Positions 11,299 to 22,433 of a DNA stretch of 64,000 nucleotides are shown in pieces. The DNA is taken from contig JAZGUH010000759.1 in assembly GCA_037893225.1 (NCBI GenBank), positions 272,376-336,375 on the forward strand. Reading direction: 5' to 3'. Source of the stretch: Hippasteria phrygiana. Lineage: Eukaryota > Echinodermata > Asteroidea > Valvatida > Goniasteridae. A program made the translations under genes and the position numbers. Position 1 is the stretch's first letter. The number at the start of each line of letters is the position of its first letter. The notes beneath the pieces were generated by a model. The model saw only the letters and a list, made by a program, of their open reading frames with translations. It made no database searches and was not told where the DNA came from.

Positions 11299-11936
11299 TG
11301 TAATGCCAGAATGCTATGTGTGTCTTTATTCAAGATTTTTGATTTGCGCTTGTTCTCGACACAAGAGGGCGCTGTTGTTCTCCGCTGGTAGAAGTCAGTT
11401 ATATAAAAACACATACGTTCAGTCAGCGTCATGTCACATGTTTGTCGGAAATTTGTTTTCCAAAGGACAACCCAAAGTCGTAAGTTTTGATGATTAATAT
11501 GGTTTAAGGTTTCCCCCAAACTTTGTTGAATAGTAATTAAGTGGGATAATGCCTTGGTTTAATGTTCATTTATAAAGGGGAGTTTTGTGTATGTGAAACT
11601 AAGAGACACATTGGAAATTATGTATGAACGTTACAAGCTTGCATGAGGCCCATATTACATGAACATGAATTGTATGCATTTATTCGCATATATAATGTAC
11701 TCGGGACTCTTACACCATCATGGGGAAATAATGACACAACTATACCAGGCTTTATGACTGACAAGAGACAACATGTACACCTTATTATTACACATGCTGT
11801 TCCATTATTTAATAAGTGATTCTGATACATATGTTGTTCTTTGTTTCTTTATGTAGATTAAACCGTGTTCATGATTAAGTGGATAACTATTGTCATCCGT
11901 CGTCAAGTTCATTGGAGCTTTCAAGTGTCGTTCACA
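11299..11936 (+). repeat. 5' LTR of BEL/Pao element
   Basis: A 638-bp sequence starting TGTAATGCC and ending TTCACA, matching 17843-18480 over its whole length. By eye I find one difference (g versus a in acacat(g/a)ctgtt near 11787/18339), so the insertion is young. A TATATAAA box lies at offset 101. TG...CA ends fit an LTR. The 5 bases left of it do not match those right of the 3' LTR, so no simple target duplication is evident. Confidence 0.95.
11400..11407 (+). promoter_or_regulatory. TATA box of the 5' LTR
   Basis: TATATAAA lies 101 bp into the LTR, in front of the gag-pol frame. An identical box is at 17944-17951 in the 3' LTR. This is the expected Pol II promoter position, and transcription should begin about 25-30 bp downstream. 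Confidence 0.7.
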
Positions 11937-11976
11937 TGAGTTTAATGACTGGGTTTTAAGATCTACAAAGGCAAGA

Positions 11977-14900
11977 ATGTCACGTCAGGGTGAAATGCGT
12001 TTAGAGCAGCAGGGGTCTGCAACAACAGATAAGAACACTGGTCATCAGGAAGGAGACATTCTTCCAGAAGACTCCGTCAGTCAATGCTGGTCGAAGGCCA
12101 GTAGTACAGCAAGATCAGTGGCCAGTGCAAGAGTAAAAGCAGCTGCTAAAAAGGCTGCTTTAGAAGCAGAACAGGCAGCTCTGCATCAGCTGCAAGCCCT
12201 TGAAGTGGAAGAACTAAAGGTTCGCCAAAGAAAGACACAGTTGGCCATGAAAACAAAGTTGGCAATGGCACAGGCTGAGGAGGCCGTGTATGCACTTAAC
12301 GACAGCAACGAACATTCCACTGCCTTATCTGCACAGACATCAGATGAGAGTGAAGAGCAAGTTTCGGCACACCAACCGCTGAGCACATCTGTAGTGGATA
12401 CGTCTCCAGCATTTCAAGCTACAGAGTTGGACATGGCGAAAGAGCCAGTGATGAAGCCAGACACCGGGGCAACAGATCATCCAAACAAGACACCGGACAC
12501 GGACAACACAGTCGTTCGAGTCAAGACGACGGAGGCGGCCATTGGCAGCAAGGAAAATACTGCATCAATTCTGGAGTTGGTGCATCAAGGTCAAATACAA
12601 CAAGAGCGTCTGCTTGAGGTCATACAGTTGCCTAAAACAGAACTTTTTACATTTGATGGTGACCCTTTGCAGTATTGGGTATTCATTCGAGCATTCGACA
12701 ACAGTGTGGACAAGTCCAATTTGGAGGACACAGCTAAGTTGATTCGGTTGTTACAGTACTGTACTGGTAGAGCAAAGAAAGTCATACTATGTTGTTCTAT
12801 AATGCAGCCTAGTGAAGGGTATAAGAAGGCTAAGGCCTTGCTTAAGGAAAGGTTTGGCAACAATTACACTATTGCTGAAGCTTGGGTGAGCAAGGTTACT
12901 GAGGGTACTAGTATTGGCCCATATGACAAGAAAGCACTCAGAGAATATGCAGATGACCTGAAAACCTGCAAGGAAACCCTTAGTGCCATGGGGTATATTC
13001 AGGAAATAAATACACAGAAAGTGTTGGTTAGTTTGGTTGAGAAATTGCCAAATTACCTCCGTAACCGATGGGTCAAACAGGTCAGGGTAATCAGAAAGAA
13101 AAAGGATAGGTCACCCCAAATAGGGGATTTGGTAGAATTTGTAGAAGATGCAGCAGATGAAGTTAATGATCCTGTGTATGGTGCCTTGAGTAAACCAAAG
13201 GACAGACTTGTAAGCAGGAATGTTCCAAGGTCTCCTCTAAGTCGGTATAGCAAAGGAAATTACACTATGATGACAAATGCCAAACCTACAGGTAACATGA
13301 CATGTATATTGTGTAATGGTAGTCACACCTTGTTTGGGTGTTCAGAATTTAAGGGTAAAAGACCACAAGAAAGGTTTGAATTTGCTAAGTCAACAAAACT
13401 GTGCTATAACTGTTTGAGACCTGGGCATATGTCAAATGCATGTACATTAAACCGAGTGTGCTCTGTTGCAGGGTGTGGAAGAAAACACACTAAGTTCTTG
13501 CATCAGATAAAGACCACTCCAGATGATCTGCTAACCCCAAGAAGTGAGGTTACGATGGTACCAGCAGAACCAGCAGCGACAGTGCAGAGTGGTTTTACAG
13601 AGACAGAGATTGACATGAGCTGTAATGTCACAGGGGTCGGCACATTCAGAGTTGCGTTGCCCATTGTTCCAGTGACGGTCAAGGCTATGGATGGTGGTGT
13701 TTGTGTTGACACATATGCGCTCCTGGACAGCGGGTCAACAAGTACTTTCTGCACAGAAGAGTTGGCAAAGCAACTGAAACTTAGCGGTGAAGGGCAACTA
13801 TTGTCTCTTACTACATTGGCAGAGGAGAATGTGCAGACACAGACAACTGTTGTCAGTCTGACTGTTAGTGGTATCGGCCGTGGACAAACAGTTGACCTAC
13901 CTTTGGTGTATACAAGACAAGAGCTTCCAATTCATAAAGCTAACTTGGCAAGACGAGAGGACATTGAGAAGTGGCCTCACCTTCAGGGTATCAAGCTGCT
14001 GCAAGTCGACAAGGGACAAGTAAACCTGTTGATCGGGCAAGACGTACCTGAGGCACTTATTCCATTAGAAGTCAGGAAGGGAGAGAAGAACGCCCCTTAC
14101 GCAACCAGAACAGAGCTTGGGTGGTCATTGAACGGGCCACTGGGAAGCGCGAGCAAGCACTTTGCTGCCTCAAACTTCATTGCAGCTGACAACGCCTTGG
14201 AAAGTCAACTGAAGATGTTCTGGAGGTTGGACACAACTGAATCGCTCCATGATGACACCAAGGGAATGTCAGTAATGGACAAGAAAGCTGTTGCGATATG
14301 GGAGGAAGGTGTTCGTCTCATCAACGGACATTACGAGCTGCCAATCCCATTTAAGAGTCGTCCACCAGATTTGGTCGATAATCGCACCATTGCGGAACAT
14401 CGCCTTTTTTCGTTGGGCAAGCGGCTGCAGCGAGACACGCTACTGCATTCTCAGTACACAGAAGGCATGAAGGATCTCGTCAGTAAAGGATATGCTGAAA
14501 GGGTACCAGGAGAAGTTCCCCCTTCAGACAGACTCGTGTGGTATCTTCCTCATCATCCAGTATACCATCCGTATAAACCTGACAAAGTGCGCATAGTATT
14601 TGACTGTGCGTCATTGCATTGTGGAACTTCTCTTAATGATCAGGTACTGAGTGGACCAGATCTCACCAACAAGTTACTGGGAGTTCTCTTGAGGTTCAGG
14701 CAAGAGACAGTCGCACTTATGGCTGATATTCAAGCCATGTTTCATCAGGTTAGAGTTTTTCCTGAAGATCGAGATGTATTAAGATATCTGTGGTGGTCCG
14801 ATGGTGACAGTTCTCAACGACCAAGTGTGTACAGGATGACTGCACACCCCTTTGGTGGTACATGGAGTCCAAGTTGTTGTACCTTTGCTCTGCAGCGCAC

Positions 14901-17598
14901 GGCTGAGGATAACCGACAAGACTTTCAACCTGACACAGTTGACACAGTGATGCGTAATTTTTACGTAGACGACTGTTTAAAGTCAGTTTCCAGTGAGGAG
15001 GAAGGAATTCAGTTGGCACAAGAGCTCCGCAGTCTTTTAGCTAGAGGTGGATTTAGGTTGACAAAGTGGATAAGTAGTAACCTGCAGGTACTCGCGTCCA
15101 TCCCTGTTGAAGAGAGAGCAAAGGACGTCAAAGAGCTCGATCTCAACTATGAGGCATTGCCGACAGAAAGAGCCCTCGGGATGCAGTGGGACGTCGAACT
15201 GGACTGTTTTGGTTACAAGATCAGTCCCAAGGATAAGCCATTGACAAGAAGAGGAATACTTAGTGTCGTCAGTTCCATCTACGATCCACATGGGTTTGTC
15301 AATCCATTCACCCCGAGAGCCAAGGTGATCATACAAGATCTGTGCCGCAGAAAGCTAAACTGGGATGAGGCACTACCGTCAATTCACCTTGACAGTTGGC
15401 AGCGATGGAAACAAGAATTACCAATGTTACAACAGTTCAAGGTAAACAGGAGCATCAAGCCATATGGGTTTGGAGAGGTTGTCAAATATCAACTCCACCA
15501 TTTCTCTGATGCATCAGAAGTGGCTTATGGAGCAACAACCTACCTGCGCATGACAAACTCAGAATGTCAAAATCACTGTTGTCTTCTCATGGCAAAGTCA
15601 CACTTGGCTCCCATTAAGAAGATGACTATACCCAGGCTGGAATTGATGGGTGCAACACTCTCCGTCAAACTCGATGCTATGATTCATAGAGAGTCTGATT
15701 GGCCATTAGAGGAGTCAGTATTTTGGACAGATAGTACAATAGTCCTGCAGTACGTGAGGAATGAGCAGAGACGTTTTCAAACATTCGTAGCAAACAGAGT
15801 TGCGGTCATTCACAGCGAGTCATCACCTGGTCAATGGCATCATGTTGAATCGAAGCTCAATCCTGCCGATGATATCACAAGAGGACAGACAGCTGAAGAG
15901 CTGCTTGCTAACAGGCGATGGCTGAATGGACCTGACTTTCTGTACCTTGAAGAGAGTGAATGGCCAGAATCACCGAACCTGAGAGATCTTGCAGAGGAAG
16001 ATCCAGAAGTAAAGCCAGACAAGGAAATAGTCACGGTATGTGCTGTGAACAAGGTGGAACAGTTGAACGTCGTGGACAGACTGTTGGAAGGACATTCCTC
16101 ATGGTACAGACTTAAGAAGAGTGTAGCATGGTTGCTTCGGGTGAAGAACTACTTGCGAGCCAAGTCTAAAAGGCAACAGACAATGGACATGCAGATACCA
16201 ATGACTGTAGATGAGATGACAACAGCGGAAGACTCGATCATAAAGTACATCCAGAAGCAGTCTTTTTGTGAAGAGCTGAAGTTTCTTGAAAAGGAGAAAG
16301 AAGCTCCCGGAAAGTCAAAGGACTACATCAAGAAAAATAGTCCTCTCTACAAGCTTAACCCAGTGTTGTCAACTAATGGTATCATTAGGATTGGCGGTCG
16401 TCTCAAGAATGCCCCCGTAGATGAGCGAGTAAAACGCCCAGCCATTCTGCCCAAAAATCATCATGTGGTGATTTTGATCGTGAGACACTTCCATCAAGTA
16501 TCCGGACACTCTGGCAGAGAGCATGTACTTTCCCTGCTGCGTCAAAGATACTGGTTGATCAGGGCCAGGCCGACAGTCCGCAATGCTTTGCGTGATTGTT
16601 TTCAGTGCAGGCGTCAATCAGCAGCACCAGTTGAGCAAAAGATGGCAGATCTACCGTCAGACAGGGTCACCCCAGACAAACCGCCATTTAGTTTCGTTGG
16701 TGTGGATTGTTTTGGCCCCTTCATGGTAAAACAAGGTCGAAGCCTGGTCAAACGGTATGGATGCATATTTACCTGTTTGGTTGTCCGAGCCGTTCATATC
16801 GAAGTCCTGCATTCCATGGAGTCAGATTCCTTTATCAATGCATTACAGCGCTTTATGTCTCGACGTGGGCAGCCAGAAGAGATCAGGTCTGATAATGGGT
16901 CTAATTTCATTGGAGCCGAGCGTGAGCTTAGAGAAGCCTTGAAGTCCTTAAACCAACAAAAGATTGGTGAGTTTTTCCTTCAGAAGGGAATTAAGTGGAA
17001 GTTTAACCCCCCTACTGCATCTCACATGGGTGGAGTCTGGGAGAGGCAGATTAGAACCACGCGGAAGCTGATGAATTCACTGATGAAAGAGCAAACCATG
17101 TTCGATGAAAGTTTGTCTACATTGATGTGTCTGGTTGAGTCCATCATCAATGGAAGGCCAATTACGACAGTATCAGATGATGTGAATGACCCAGAGCCAC
17201 TTACACCCAACCACTTACTCCTGCTTCGCGCAGGACCTGTCTTGCCACCCGGTGAATTTGACAAGAAGGATATGTATGGACGTAGAAGATGGAGGCAGGT
17301 TCAGTATTTAGCGGATGTGTTTTGGAGAAGATGGATTGGGGAGTATCTTCCAGCTCTACAGGAAAGACAAAAATGGTTTGAGTCAAAGAGGAACGTCAGG
17401 GTTGGGGACCTGGTTCTTGTTGTTGACGGTGACTTACCAAGGAGTAAATGGCTCATGGGGCGGGTGATTGAAACATACCAAGGAGGTGACCAGCTAGTCA
17501 GAGCAGTCAGGGTCAAGACAAGGTCAGCTACTTTGATGAGACCAGTTCAGAAACTTTGTCTTCTTGAAACAGTAGAGAGAGCCGAAAGCATGGATTAG
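11977..17598 (+). CDS. gag-pol: BEL/Pao Gag-Pol polyprotein
   Basis: A single open frame of 1873 codons from the ATG of MSRQGEMRLEQ (the frame is open upstream to 11890 but without an ATG). It encodes the proteins that package, reverse-transcribe and integrate a BEL/Pao LTR retrotransposon. In order: an Ala/Lys-rich coiled coil (about residues 45-110), the DUF1759 Gag region (FDGDPLQYWVF), Zn knuckles (CILCNGSHTLFGC, CYNCLRPGHMSNAC), an aspartic protease with LLDSGST, reverse transcriptase with KVRIVFDCAS and catalytic YVDD (14962-14973), the BEL-type RNase H region, an integrase with an HHCC zinc domain (HFHQVSGHSG ... CFQC), core D-D-E residues in VGVDCFGP, RSDNGSNF and GGVWERQIR, and the DUF5641 tail. 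No stop or frameshift interrupts it, so it may be active. Confidence 0.96.
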   Translation: MSRQGEMRLEQQGSATTDKNTGHQEGDILPEDSVSQCWSKASSTARSVASARVKAAAKKAALEAEQAALHQLQALEVEELKVRQRKTQLAMKTKLAMAQAEEAVYALNDSNEHSTALSAQTSDESEEQVSAHQPLSTSVVDTSPAFQATELDMAKEPVMKPDTGATDHPNKTPDTDNTVVRVKTTEAAIGSKENTASILELVHQGQIQQERLLEVIQLPKTELFTFDGDPLQYWVFIRAFDNSVDKSNLEDTAKLIRLLQYCTGRAKKVILCCSIMQPSEGYKKAKALLKERFGNNYTIAEAWVSKVTEGTSIGPYDKKALREYADDLKTCKETLSAMGYIQEINTQKVLVSLVEKLPNYLRNRWVKQVRVIRKKKDRSPQIGDLVEFVEDAADEVNDPVYGALSKPKDRLVSRNVPRSPLSRYSKGNYTMMTNAKPTGNMTCILCNGSHTLFGCSEFKGKRPQERFEFAKSTKLCYNCLRPGHMSNACTLNRVCSVAGCGRKHTKFLHQIKTTPDDLLTPRSEVTMVPAEPAATVQSGFTETEIDMSCNVTGVGTFRVALPIVPVTVKAMDGGVCVDTYALLDSGSTSTFCTEELAKQLKLSGEGQLLSLTTLAEENVQTQTTVVSLTVSGIGRGQTVDLPLVYTRQELPIHKANLARREDIEKWPHLQGIKLLQVDKGQVNLLIGQDVPEALIPLEVRKGEKNAPYATRTELGWSLNGPLGSASKHFAASNFIAADNALESQLKMFWRLDTTESLHDDTKGMSVMDKKAVAIWEEGVRLINGHYELPIPFKSRPPDLVDNRTIAEHRLFSLGKRLQRDTLLHSQYTEGMKDLVSKGYAERVPGEVPPSDRLVWYLPHHPVYHPYKPDKVRIVFDCASLHCGTSLNDQVLSGPDLTNKLLGVLLRFRQETVALMADIQAMFHQVRVFPEDRDVLRYLWWSDGDSSQRPSVYRMTAHPFGGTWSPSCCTFALQRTAEDNRQDFQPDTVDTVMRNFYVDDCLKSVSSEEEGIQLAQELRSLLARGGFRLTKWISSNLQVLASIPVEERAKDVKELDLNYEALPTERALGMQWDVELDCFGYKISPKDKPLTRRGILSVVSSIYDPHGFVNPFTPRAKVIIQDLCRRKLNWDEALPSIHLDSWQRWKQELPMLQQFKVNRSIKPYGFGEVVKYQLHHFSDASEVAYGATTYLRMTNSECQNHCCLLMAKSHLAPIKKMTIPRLELMGATLSVKLDAMIHRESDWPLEESVFWTDSTIVLQYVRNEQRRFQTFVANRVAVIHSESSPGQWHHVESKLNPADDITRGQTAEELLANRRWLNGPDFLYLEESEWPESPNLRDLAEEDPEVKPDKEIVTVCAVNKVEQLNVVDRLLEGHSSWYRLKKSVAWLLRVKNYLRAKSKRQQTMDMQIPMTVDEMTTAEDSIIKYIQKQSFCEELKFLEKEKEAPGKSKDYIKKNSPLYKLNPVLSTNGIIRIGGRLKNAPVDERVKRPAILPKNHHVVILIVRHFHQVSGHSGREHVLSLLRQRYWLIRARPTVRNALRDCFQCRRQSAAPVEQKMADLPSDRVTPDKPPFSFVGVDCFGPFMVKQGRSLVKRYGCIFTCLVVRAVHIEVLHSMESDSFINALQRFMSRRGQPEEIRSDNGSNFIGAERELREALKSLNQQKIGEFFLQKGIKWKFNPPTASHMGGVWERQIRTTRKLMNSLMKEQTMFDESLSTLMCLVESIINGRPITTVSDDVNDPEPLTPNHLLLLRAGPVLPPGEFDKKDMYGRRRWRQVQYLADVFWRRWIGEYLPALQERQKWFESKRNVRVGDLVLVVDGDLPRSKWLMGRVIETYQGGDQLVRAVRVKTRSATLMRPVQKLCLLETVERAESMD

Positions 17599-17842
17599 TT
17601 GTTACTTGCAAGTTTGTCTTGAAGCTTATTTCCCAATAGTTAGAACAATTACTAAGGGTTCATATGATTTAATCCAGAAAGTGGCATTTTTTGGTTGTGA
17701 GTTACTTATTAGTGTGTAATTGACAATAACCTGAAATCACTGGTATTTGAAAACTTAAAGGTACTTTAGCATTCTGCCTTAATTTGGTATGAATAAGTAA
17801 ATGCCATTTTCGTGGTTAGAAACGACATTTAAGGGGTCGGGA
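17599..17842 (+). other. BEL 3' untranslated region and polypurine tract
   Basis: Non-coding DNA between the pol stop and the 3' LTR. It ends in the purine-rich aaggggtcggga (about 17831-17842) just before TGTAATGCC, the expected plus-strand primer site. Confidence 0.7.
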
Positions 17843-18480
17843 TGTAATGCCAGAATGCTATGTGTGTCTTTATTCAAGATTTTTGATTTGCGCTTGTTCT
17901 CGACACAAGAGGGCGCTGTTGTTCTCCGCTGGTAGAAGTCAGTTATATAAAAACACATACGTTCAGTCAGCGTCATGTCACATGTTTGTCGGAAATTTGT
18001 TTTCCAAAGGACAACCCAAAGTCGTAAGTTTTGATGATTAATATGGTTTAAGGTTTCCCCCAAACTTTGTTGAATAGTAATTAAGTGGGATAATGCCTTG
18101 GTTTAATGTTCATTTATAAAGGGGAGTTTTGTGTATGTGAAACTAAGAGACACATTGGAAATTATGTATGAACGTTACAAGCTTGCATGAGGCCCATATT
18201 ACATGAACATGAATTGTATGCATTTATTCGCATATATAATGTACTCGGGACTCTTACACCATCATGGGGAAATAATGACACAACTATACCAGGCTTTATG
18301 ACTGACAAGAGACAACATGTACACCTTATTATTACACATACTGTTCCATTATTTAATAAGTGATTCTGATACATATGTTGTTCTTTGTTTCTTTATGTAG
18401 ATTAAACCGTGTTCATGATTAAGTGGATAACTATTGTCATCCGTCGTCAAGTTCATTGGAGCTTTCAAGTGTCGTTCACA
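17843..18480 (+). repeat. 3' LTR of BEL/Pao element
   Basis: The same 638-bp unit as the 5' LTR, with one visible base difference. After it comes tgagttctttccttg, which shares six bases with the start of the internal region (tgagtttaatg). The true LTR end could therefore be shifted by a few bases. Confidence 0.95.
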
Positions 18481-19243
18481 TGAGTTCTTTCCTTGTTTGC
18501 CGGCAGGAAGAAGGATCCAAAAGGGTCGGATATATTACCTGTTAACCTAAAAAGTCCTGCTATGCAGGGGACTAAGAATAATCGTAAGGCCCAGAATTTG
18601 GGCTACATTAATACCAACACTTATATACAAGTTAAAGAGGAACTAAAACCAATTTGCATTTTTCCACTTTATTGGCTTTTCTGATAGCTTGTATATTCTT
18701 CTAACCGAATACAAATTGGTAAAGAACGATTAAAATTTATTTCATTGAAAAAAAATGGACTTAAATTGCCCCTTGGAGTGAGCGTTTGGTCTCAATTCCT
18801 GAAAAGGTCATTAGGGATGCAAATGTATGCATATGACCTCATGACGTGTGTGCGCTTACCCAGCCGTGCAGCCATCACGTCTGCAGCGTGTTGGTACTAT
18901 CATCCACGTGTGTTTTATGACATTTTCGTCGTCAGCTGGTCGTACTTTCTTGGCATTTTTTGCCGAATTCACGGCCTTCCTAGCTTACTTTTGGAGTTAT
19001 TCGGATCTCGAATGTATTAAAGTTAATAAGTATTATGCCGAGAACGTGTGTGGTAGGTGGCTGCACAAGAAATACGGACAAAAATCCGAACCTATCTTTT
19101 TAAAGATTCCCCAAAGTTGATGGGAAACAACGACGGCAGTGGGTTCGGTTTGTGGAAACAACGCGATCTGACTTTAGGCTGACGAAATGGTGTATTATGT
19201 AAGGAACATTTTACGAAAGACTGTGAAGATGAAATTGTATCTT

Positions 19244-19345
19244 TCGGCAGGCAGGCAGGCAGGCAGTTGGGGAAAGAAAGGAAGGGAGAGAAGAGACAGA
19301 GAGAAGGGGGGATTTGCCCGCGCCGCAGACGGGCGAATCTTTCGG

Positions 19346-19377
<32 letters not shown>

Positions 19378-19480
19378 CCGGCCGGGGAGTTGAAGGAAGG
19401 AAGGGAAGAGAGAGTAGAGTAGGGGAGAGAATAGGAGGGGAGAGAAGAGAATAGGAGGGGAGAGAAGAGAATAGGAGAGT
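19244..19480. repeat. simple repeats: (GGCA)n and purine-rich tracts
   Basis: (ggca)n runs lie at 19246-19268 and 19342-19380. They are followed by purine-only repeats of agagaataggagggg up to about 19480. Long open frames across this region on both strands are products of the simple sequence. Confidence 0.85.
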
Positions 19481-19499
19481 AAAGACTGACAGAGGGGCA

Positions 19500-20217
19500 C
19501 CCTTTGCTGTGGAGAAATCTGAAAAACTTGGGCTCGGTACGCCCGTTGCGCAGAGAGGAGAGGGTACCTCCGGCAGGCAGTCGGGAGAGGGTCCGGAGGG
19601 CCGGCCAAAACGCACCCCGGCAGCCCGGTCGAGTGCCGGGCGGCGAGGAGAGGGGCCGAGCCCGGATGGAGAAAAAGTGTACAAAGACGGGGTTCCGGGA
19701 GAGAAAAAGTGCCGGTAGGGACTCCGGGCCTTCAACCCGATTTTGCGGGCCAGTCAGACGGGCCGAAAATCCACGTCAGAGTCCGGGTTGGGCAGAGTCC
19801 GGCGAGCGGGACGGAGCTCCCACCCCGCCGTACGGCGCTCCGCTGGGCCCCGTCAGACCCGGGGCACCCGACAGCGGGAGGTGCGAACGGCAGATTTTGC
19901 GCACTGTCCAATGGCGGGTTCAGCCATGTCACCGACTGGGGGTACCGGAGGGTGGCCGCGCTCGGCCCTGCCGTGCCGGCCCGGCGGACACCATCGGCCC
20001 GAGCACGCTGGAATCAGGCCGCAGTTAGACGGCACGGCTGGCGCCTGCGCCCGCTGCTGCGGTCCGAAGTCGAACTTCGGGTTCGATTTTCCGAGGGACC
20101 GGCACGGCCAGCGGGACACGTAATTTTTCCCCGCCGTCCAGCGGCGCGGAGGCCCCGGTGACCCGCACGGAAGTGGTGTGCCTCGAGCACACGTAATTTG
20201 TTTTGCCGCTATAACAT
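19500..20217 (+). promoter_or_regulatory. CpG-island-like block, possible promoter
   Basis: About 700 bp of strongly GC- and CpG-rich DNA lies in an AT-rich window, directly upstream of an ATG exon with a splice donor. This resembles a CpG-island promoter and 5' UTR. Overlapping open frames here on both strands are explained by GC content. The promoter role is inference. Confidence 0.4.
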
Positions 20218-20343
20218 ATGAGCCACGACCAAGCCGATGTTGAAGATGGGAGCAGGAGTCGATCACGCAGCGCGACACCATCGCCTTTTAAGCGACGACG
20301 TATGCGATCTGGAGGTGCTTTCCGGAAAAGGGAGAGGGCACGA
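20218..20343 (+). CDS. putative first exon, Ser/Arg-rich basic N-terminus
   Basis: The exon has 42 codons, from ATG (MSHDQADVEDGSRSRSRS) to a basic segment (KRRRMRSGGAFRKRERAR), and ends at cga followed by gtaagtatt, a consensus donor. The SGGAFRKRER segment resembles the SGAxxRK N-terminal motif common in hAT/ZMYM-type transposase-derived proteins, a similarity recalled from general knowledge. No downstream exon is visible before the element ends at 20893. It may be a truncated captured gene or the 5' exon of an element-borne gene. Confidence 0.4.
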
Positions 20344-20897
20344 GTAAGTATTAAAATGGTCATTGATGATGTTTAGAGTACAGATTGCTACCGATTGTTG
20401 GGGTGTCCGGCAGCGTCTAAACAGCAAAATTTTCATTAGTGGGCATTGCAACCAATTCGTGATAAAAAAAATACTTGTGTCGGGGCGCCATGGGCGCAGG
20501 CAGCGAAGGGTCTTCGGGGGAGGGGGATAATATAATAATATATACAAACTCATCAGTGCAACGTTCATGCAATAATGCACCACCAGGAACAAGAAAATTA
20601 GGACAAAACCCAACACATAGTACTTAGTAGACATGCACGCACGCAAACACAATGGGCACTCGCATAGTGACGTCATCTATCTCCACGCAGCTACGTCACA
20701 CGATTGGATTGTAAACACGCGGTTGACCCCGAGCTTTTCTGATTCTGAGCGAAAGCGACTCCAAAGTAAAACTTCTCTAAAATTGCCAAATCCATGCATA
20801 AACTCTTCAAACCTACTTTGTTAGGTTTGGGGAGGCATAAGCTCTCAGAAAAGCCACTAAAGTAGAAAAATGCAAATTGATTTTAGTTCCTCTTTAA

Positions 20898-21640
20898 ACA
20901 ACAGTACTAACACTAACAACACCACTCGTTCAACAGGTGTAACAATAACAAGTGACCTTTTTTTTGTCTAAAAACTTAGTAAATAGCAGAGACAGGCTTA
21001 GTCTTTATCAAAATTTAAAAATCTTATGGTTTAATTTTAAACTGTTATAATTTTATTCTGATTTTAATTCTGTGTCTATTGTTGTTAAATAATAGTAATA
21101 AGTATGTGTTTGGTAAACTTTTTATGACAGTTGTACTCTACCTACCATATTGCTCTTTGTTAAAATTTTATTTGCACCTGTTTTAATACGTCTCTAATAT
21201 AATCTATGTTGTTTGTGTTTTAATATATATATTTCAATGTAGACCTAGTTGCACTTGTGATTTTCGTTGTATTGCTTATTAGCAAATTTGTTTTACTGAT
21301 ATATTTTTGTGCTGTTTGTTTTATCATTTGTTCATTTCTTAAATTAATTCAATAGCTTTATTTTATTATAATTTTAATCTAATGATTCATGTTCTTTTAA
21401 TTATTTATTTCGCCCTTAAAGTTTGACCTATATTTGCGTGTTTAGTTAATTAATCAGGATTCTTAAATTAATGTTTTATATTTTATACGTTTATTATATT
21501 TTTATATGTTCTTTATATTTTATATGTTTTTTGTTTAATATATTGTATTATTATTTTGTATTATCTCACAGGGCCCTTAATGATAGCAGTTTTATAACTG
21601 ATGAGGCTACCCTGTTTAAATAAAACTGCAAATAAAAATA
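20898..21640 (+). mobile_element. AT-rich DNA ending in a LINE-like 3' tail
   Basis: The first 650 bp are AT-rich and have no ORF. The end reads gggcccttaatgatagcag, then tgaggctaccctgtttaaa and taaaactgcaaataaa. A terminal 'ccctgtttaaataaaa' is typical of CR1-type non-LTR retrotransposon 3' ends. It is probably a 5'-truncated LINE copy whose coding part is absent. Confidence 0.4.
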
Positions 21641-22415
21641 ATACAAATCTCAAATCTCCCAAATCTCAAACCCCAAGCCCCAAATCTTAAATCCCAAATA
21701 TCAAATCTCAGAAATCCCAAGTCTTAAATCCCAAACCCCAAATCTAACAAATCTTAAATCCCAAATCTCTCAAATCTCCAATTCGAAAATTATCAATCTC
21801 AAACCCCAAACCCCAAATCTTAAATCCCATATATCAAATCTCAAACTCCAAACCTCAAATCTTAAATCCCAAATATCAAATCCGAAAATTATAAATTCAA
21901 GTCTCAAATTTCAGATCTCAGAAAACCCAAATCTTAAATCCTAAATATCAAATCTCAGATCTCAGAAATCCCAAATCTTCAATTCGAAAATTATCTATAT
22001 TAAATCTCACAAATCTTAAATCTCAAATCTCTCAAGTCTTAAATCTCAGAAATCCCAAGTCTTAAATCCCAAATATTAAATCTCAAACCTCTAATTTAAA
22101 TCTCCAATTTGAAAATTATAAATTCAAGTCTCAGAAATCTCAAGTCTCAGAAATCTCAAGTCTCAGAAATCCCAAGTCTCAAAAATCTGAAAATTATAAA
22201 TTCCCGAGCTACATAAGCTATTCTCAGAAAACACAAGCCAAGTTCTAACTTATTCTCGAATCAATTTTCAAGTCATATAATCTAATTTATTGAAATTGCG
22301 TCGTATAGGTGTCCAGCAGATTTTCAAAAAATGTCCAAGTCATATATTCTCGAATCATATCTAATCTAAATTCAAAATCACGAACCATATAATCTAATTT
22401 CCTGAGCTGTACAAC
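21641..22415 (+). repeat. terminal repeat A of virus-like element, outer part
   Basis: It begins with about 550 bp of degenerate short tandem words (aaatctc, aaatccc, aaacccc, gaaaattata) and continues with agctattctcagaaaac and tgtccagcagattttcaaaa. The same order recurs at 38190-39160. Repeat A is interrupted by the DIRS element at about 22415 and resumes at 27753. Orientation is the same as repeat B. Confidence 0.75.
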
Positions 22416-22433
22416 CAATTCCAATACAGAAAA

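Larger units (their letters stand above)
18636..20893. mobile_element. 2.26-kb TIR element flanked by TTAA
   Basis: Both ends carry a roughly 55-bp inverted repeat, AGAGGAACTAAAA(C/T)CAATTT, then gcatttttc, then ggcttttctga-agctt. TTAA lies immediately outside each end (18632-18635, 20894-20897). A relative at 60429-61285 has the same TIR and also TTAA at both ends, while the DNA outside TTAA differs. TTAA is therefore either the target duplication, as in piggyBac-like and Kolobok-like elements, or the first four bases of the TIR. No transposase is visible. Inside are simple repeats, a CpG-rich block and an exon-like ORF. Confidence 0.7.

Noticed and set aside
19195..20363. Several long open frames on both strands (up to 174 codons)
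   Set aside because: They arise from (GGCA)n, purine repeats and CpG-rich sequence in which stop codons are rare. None shows a domain.
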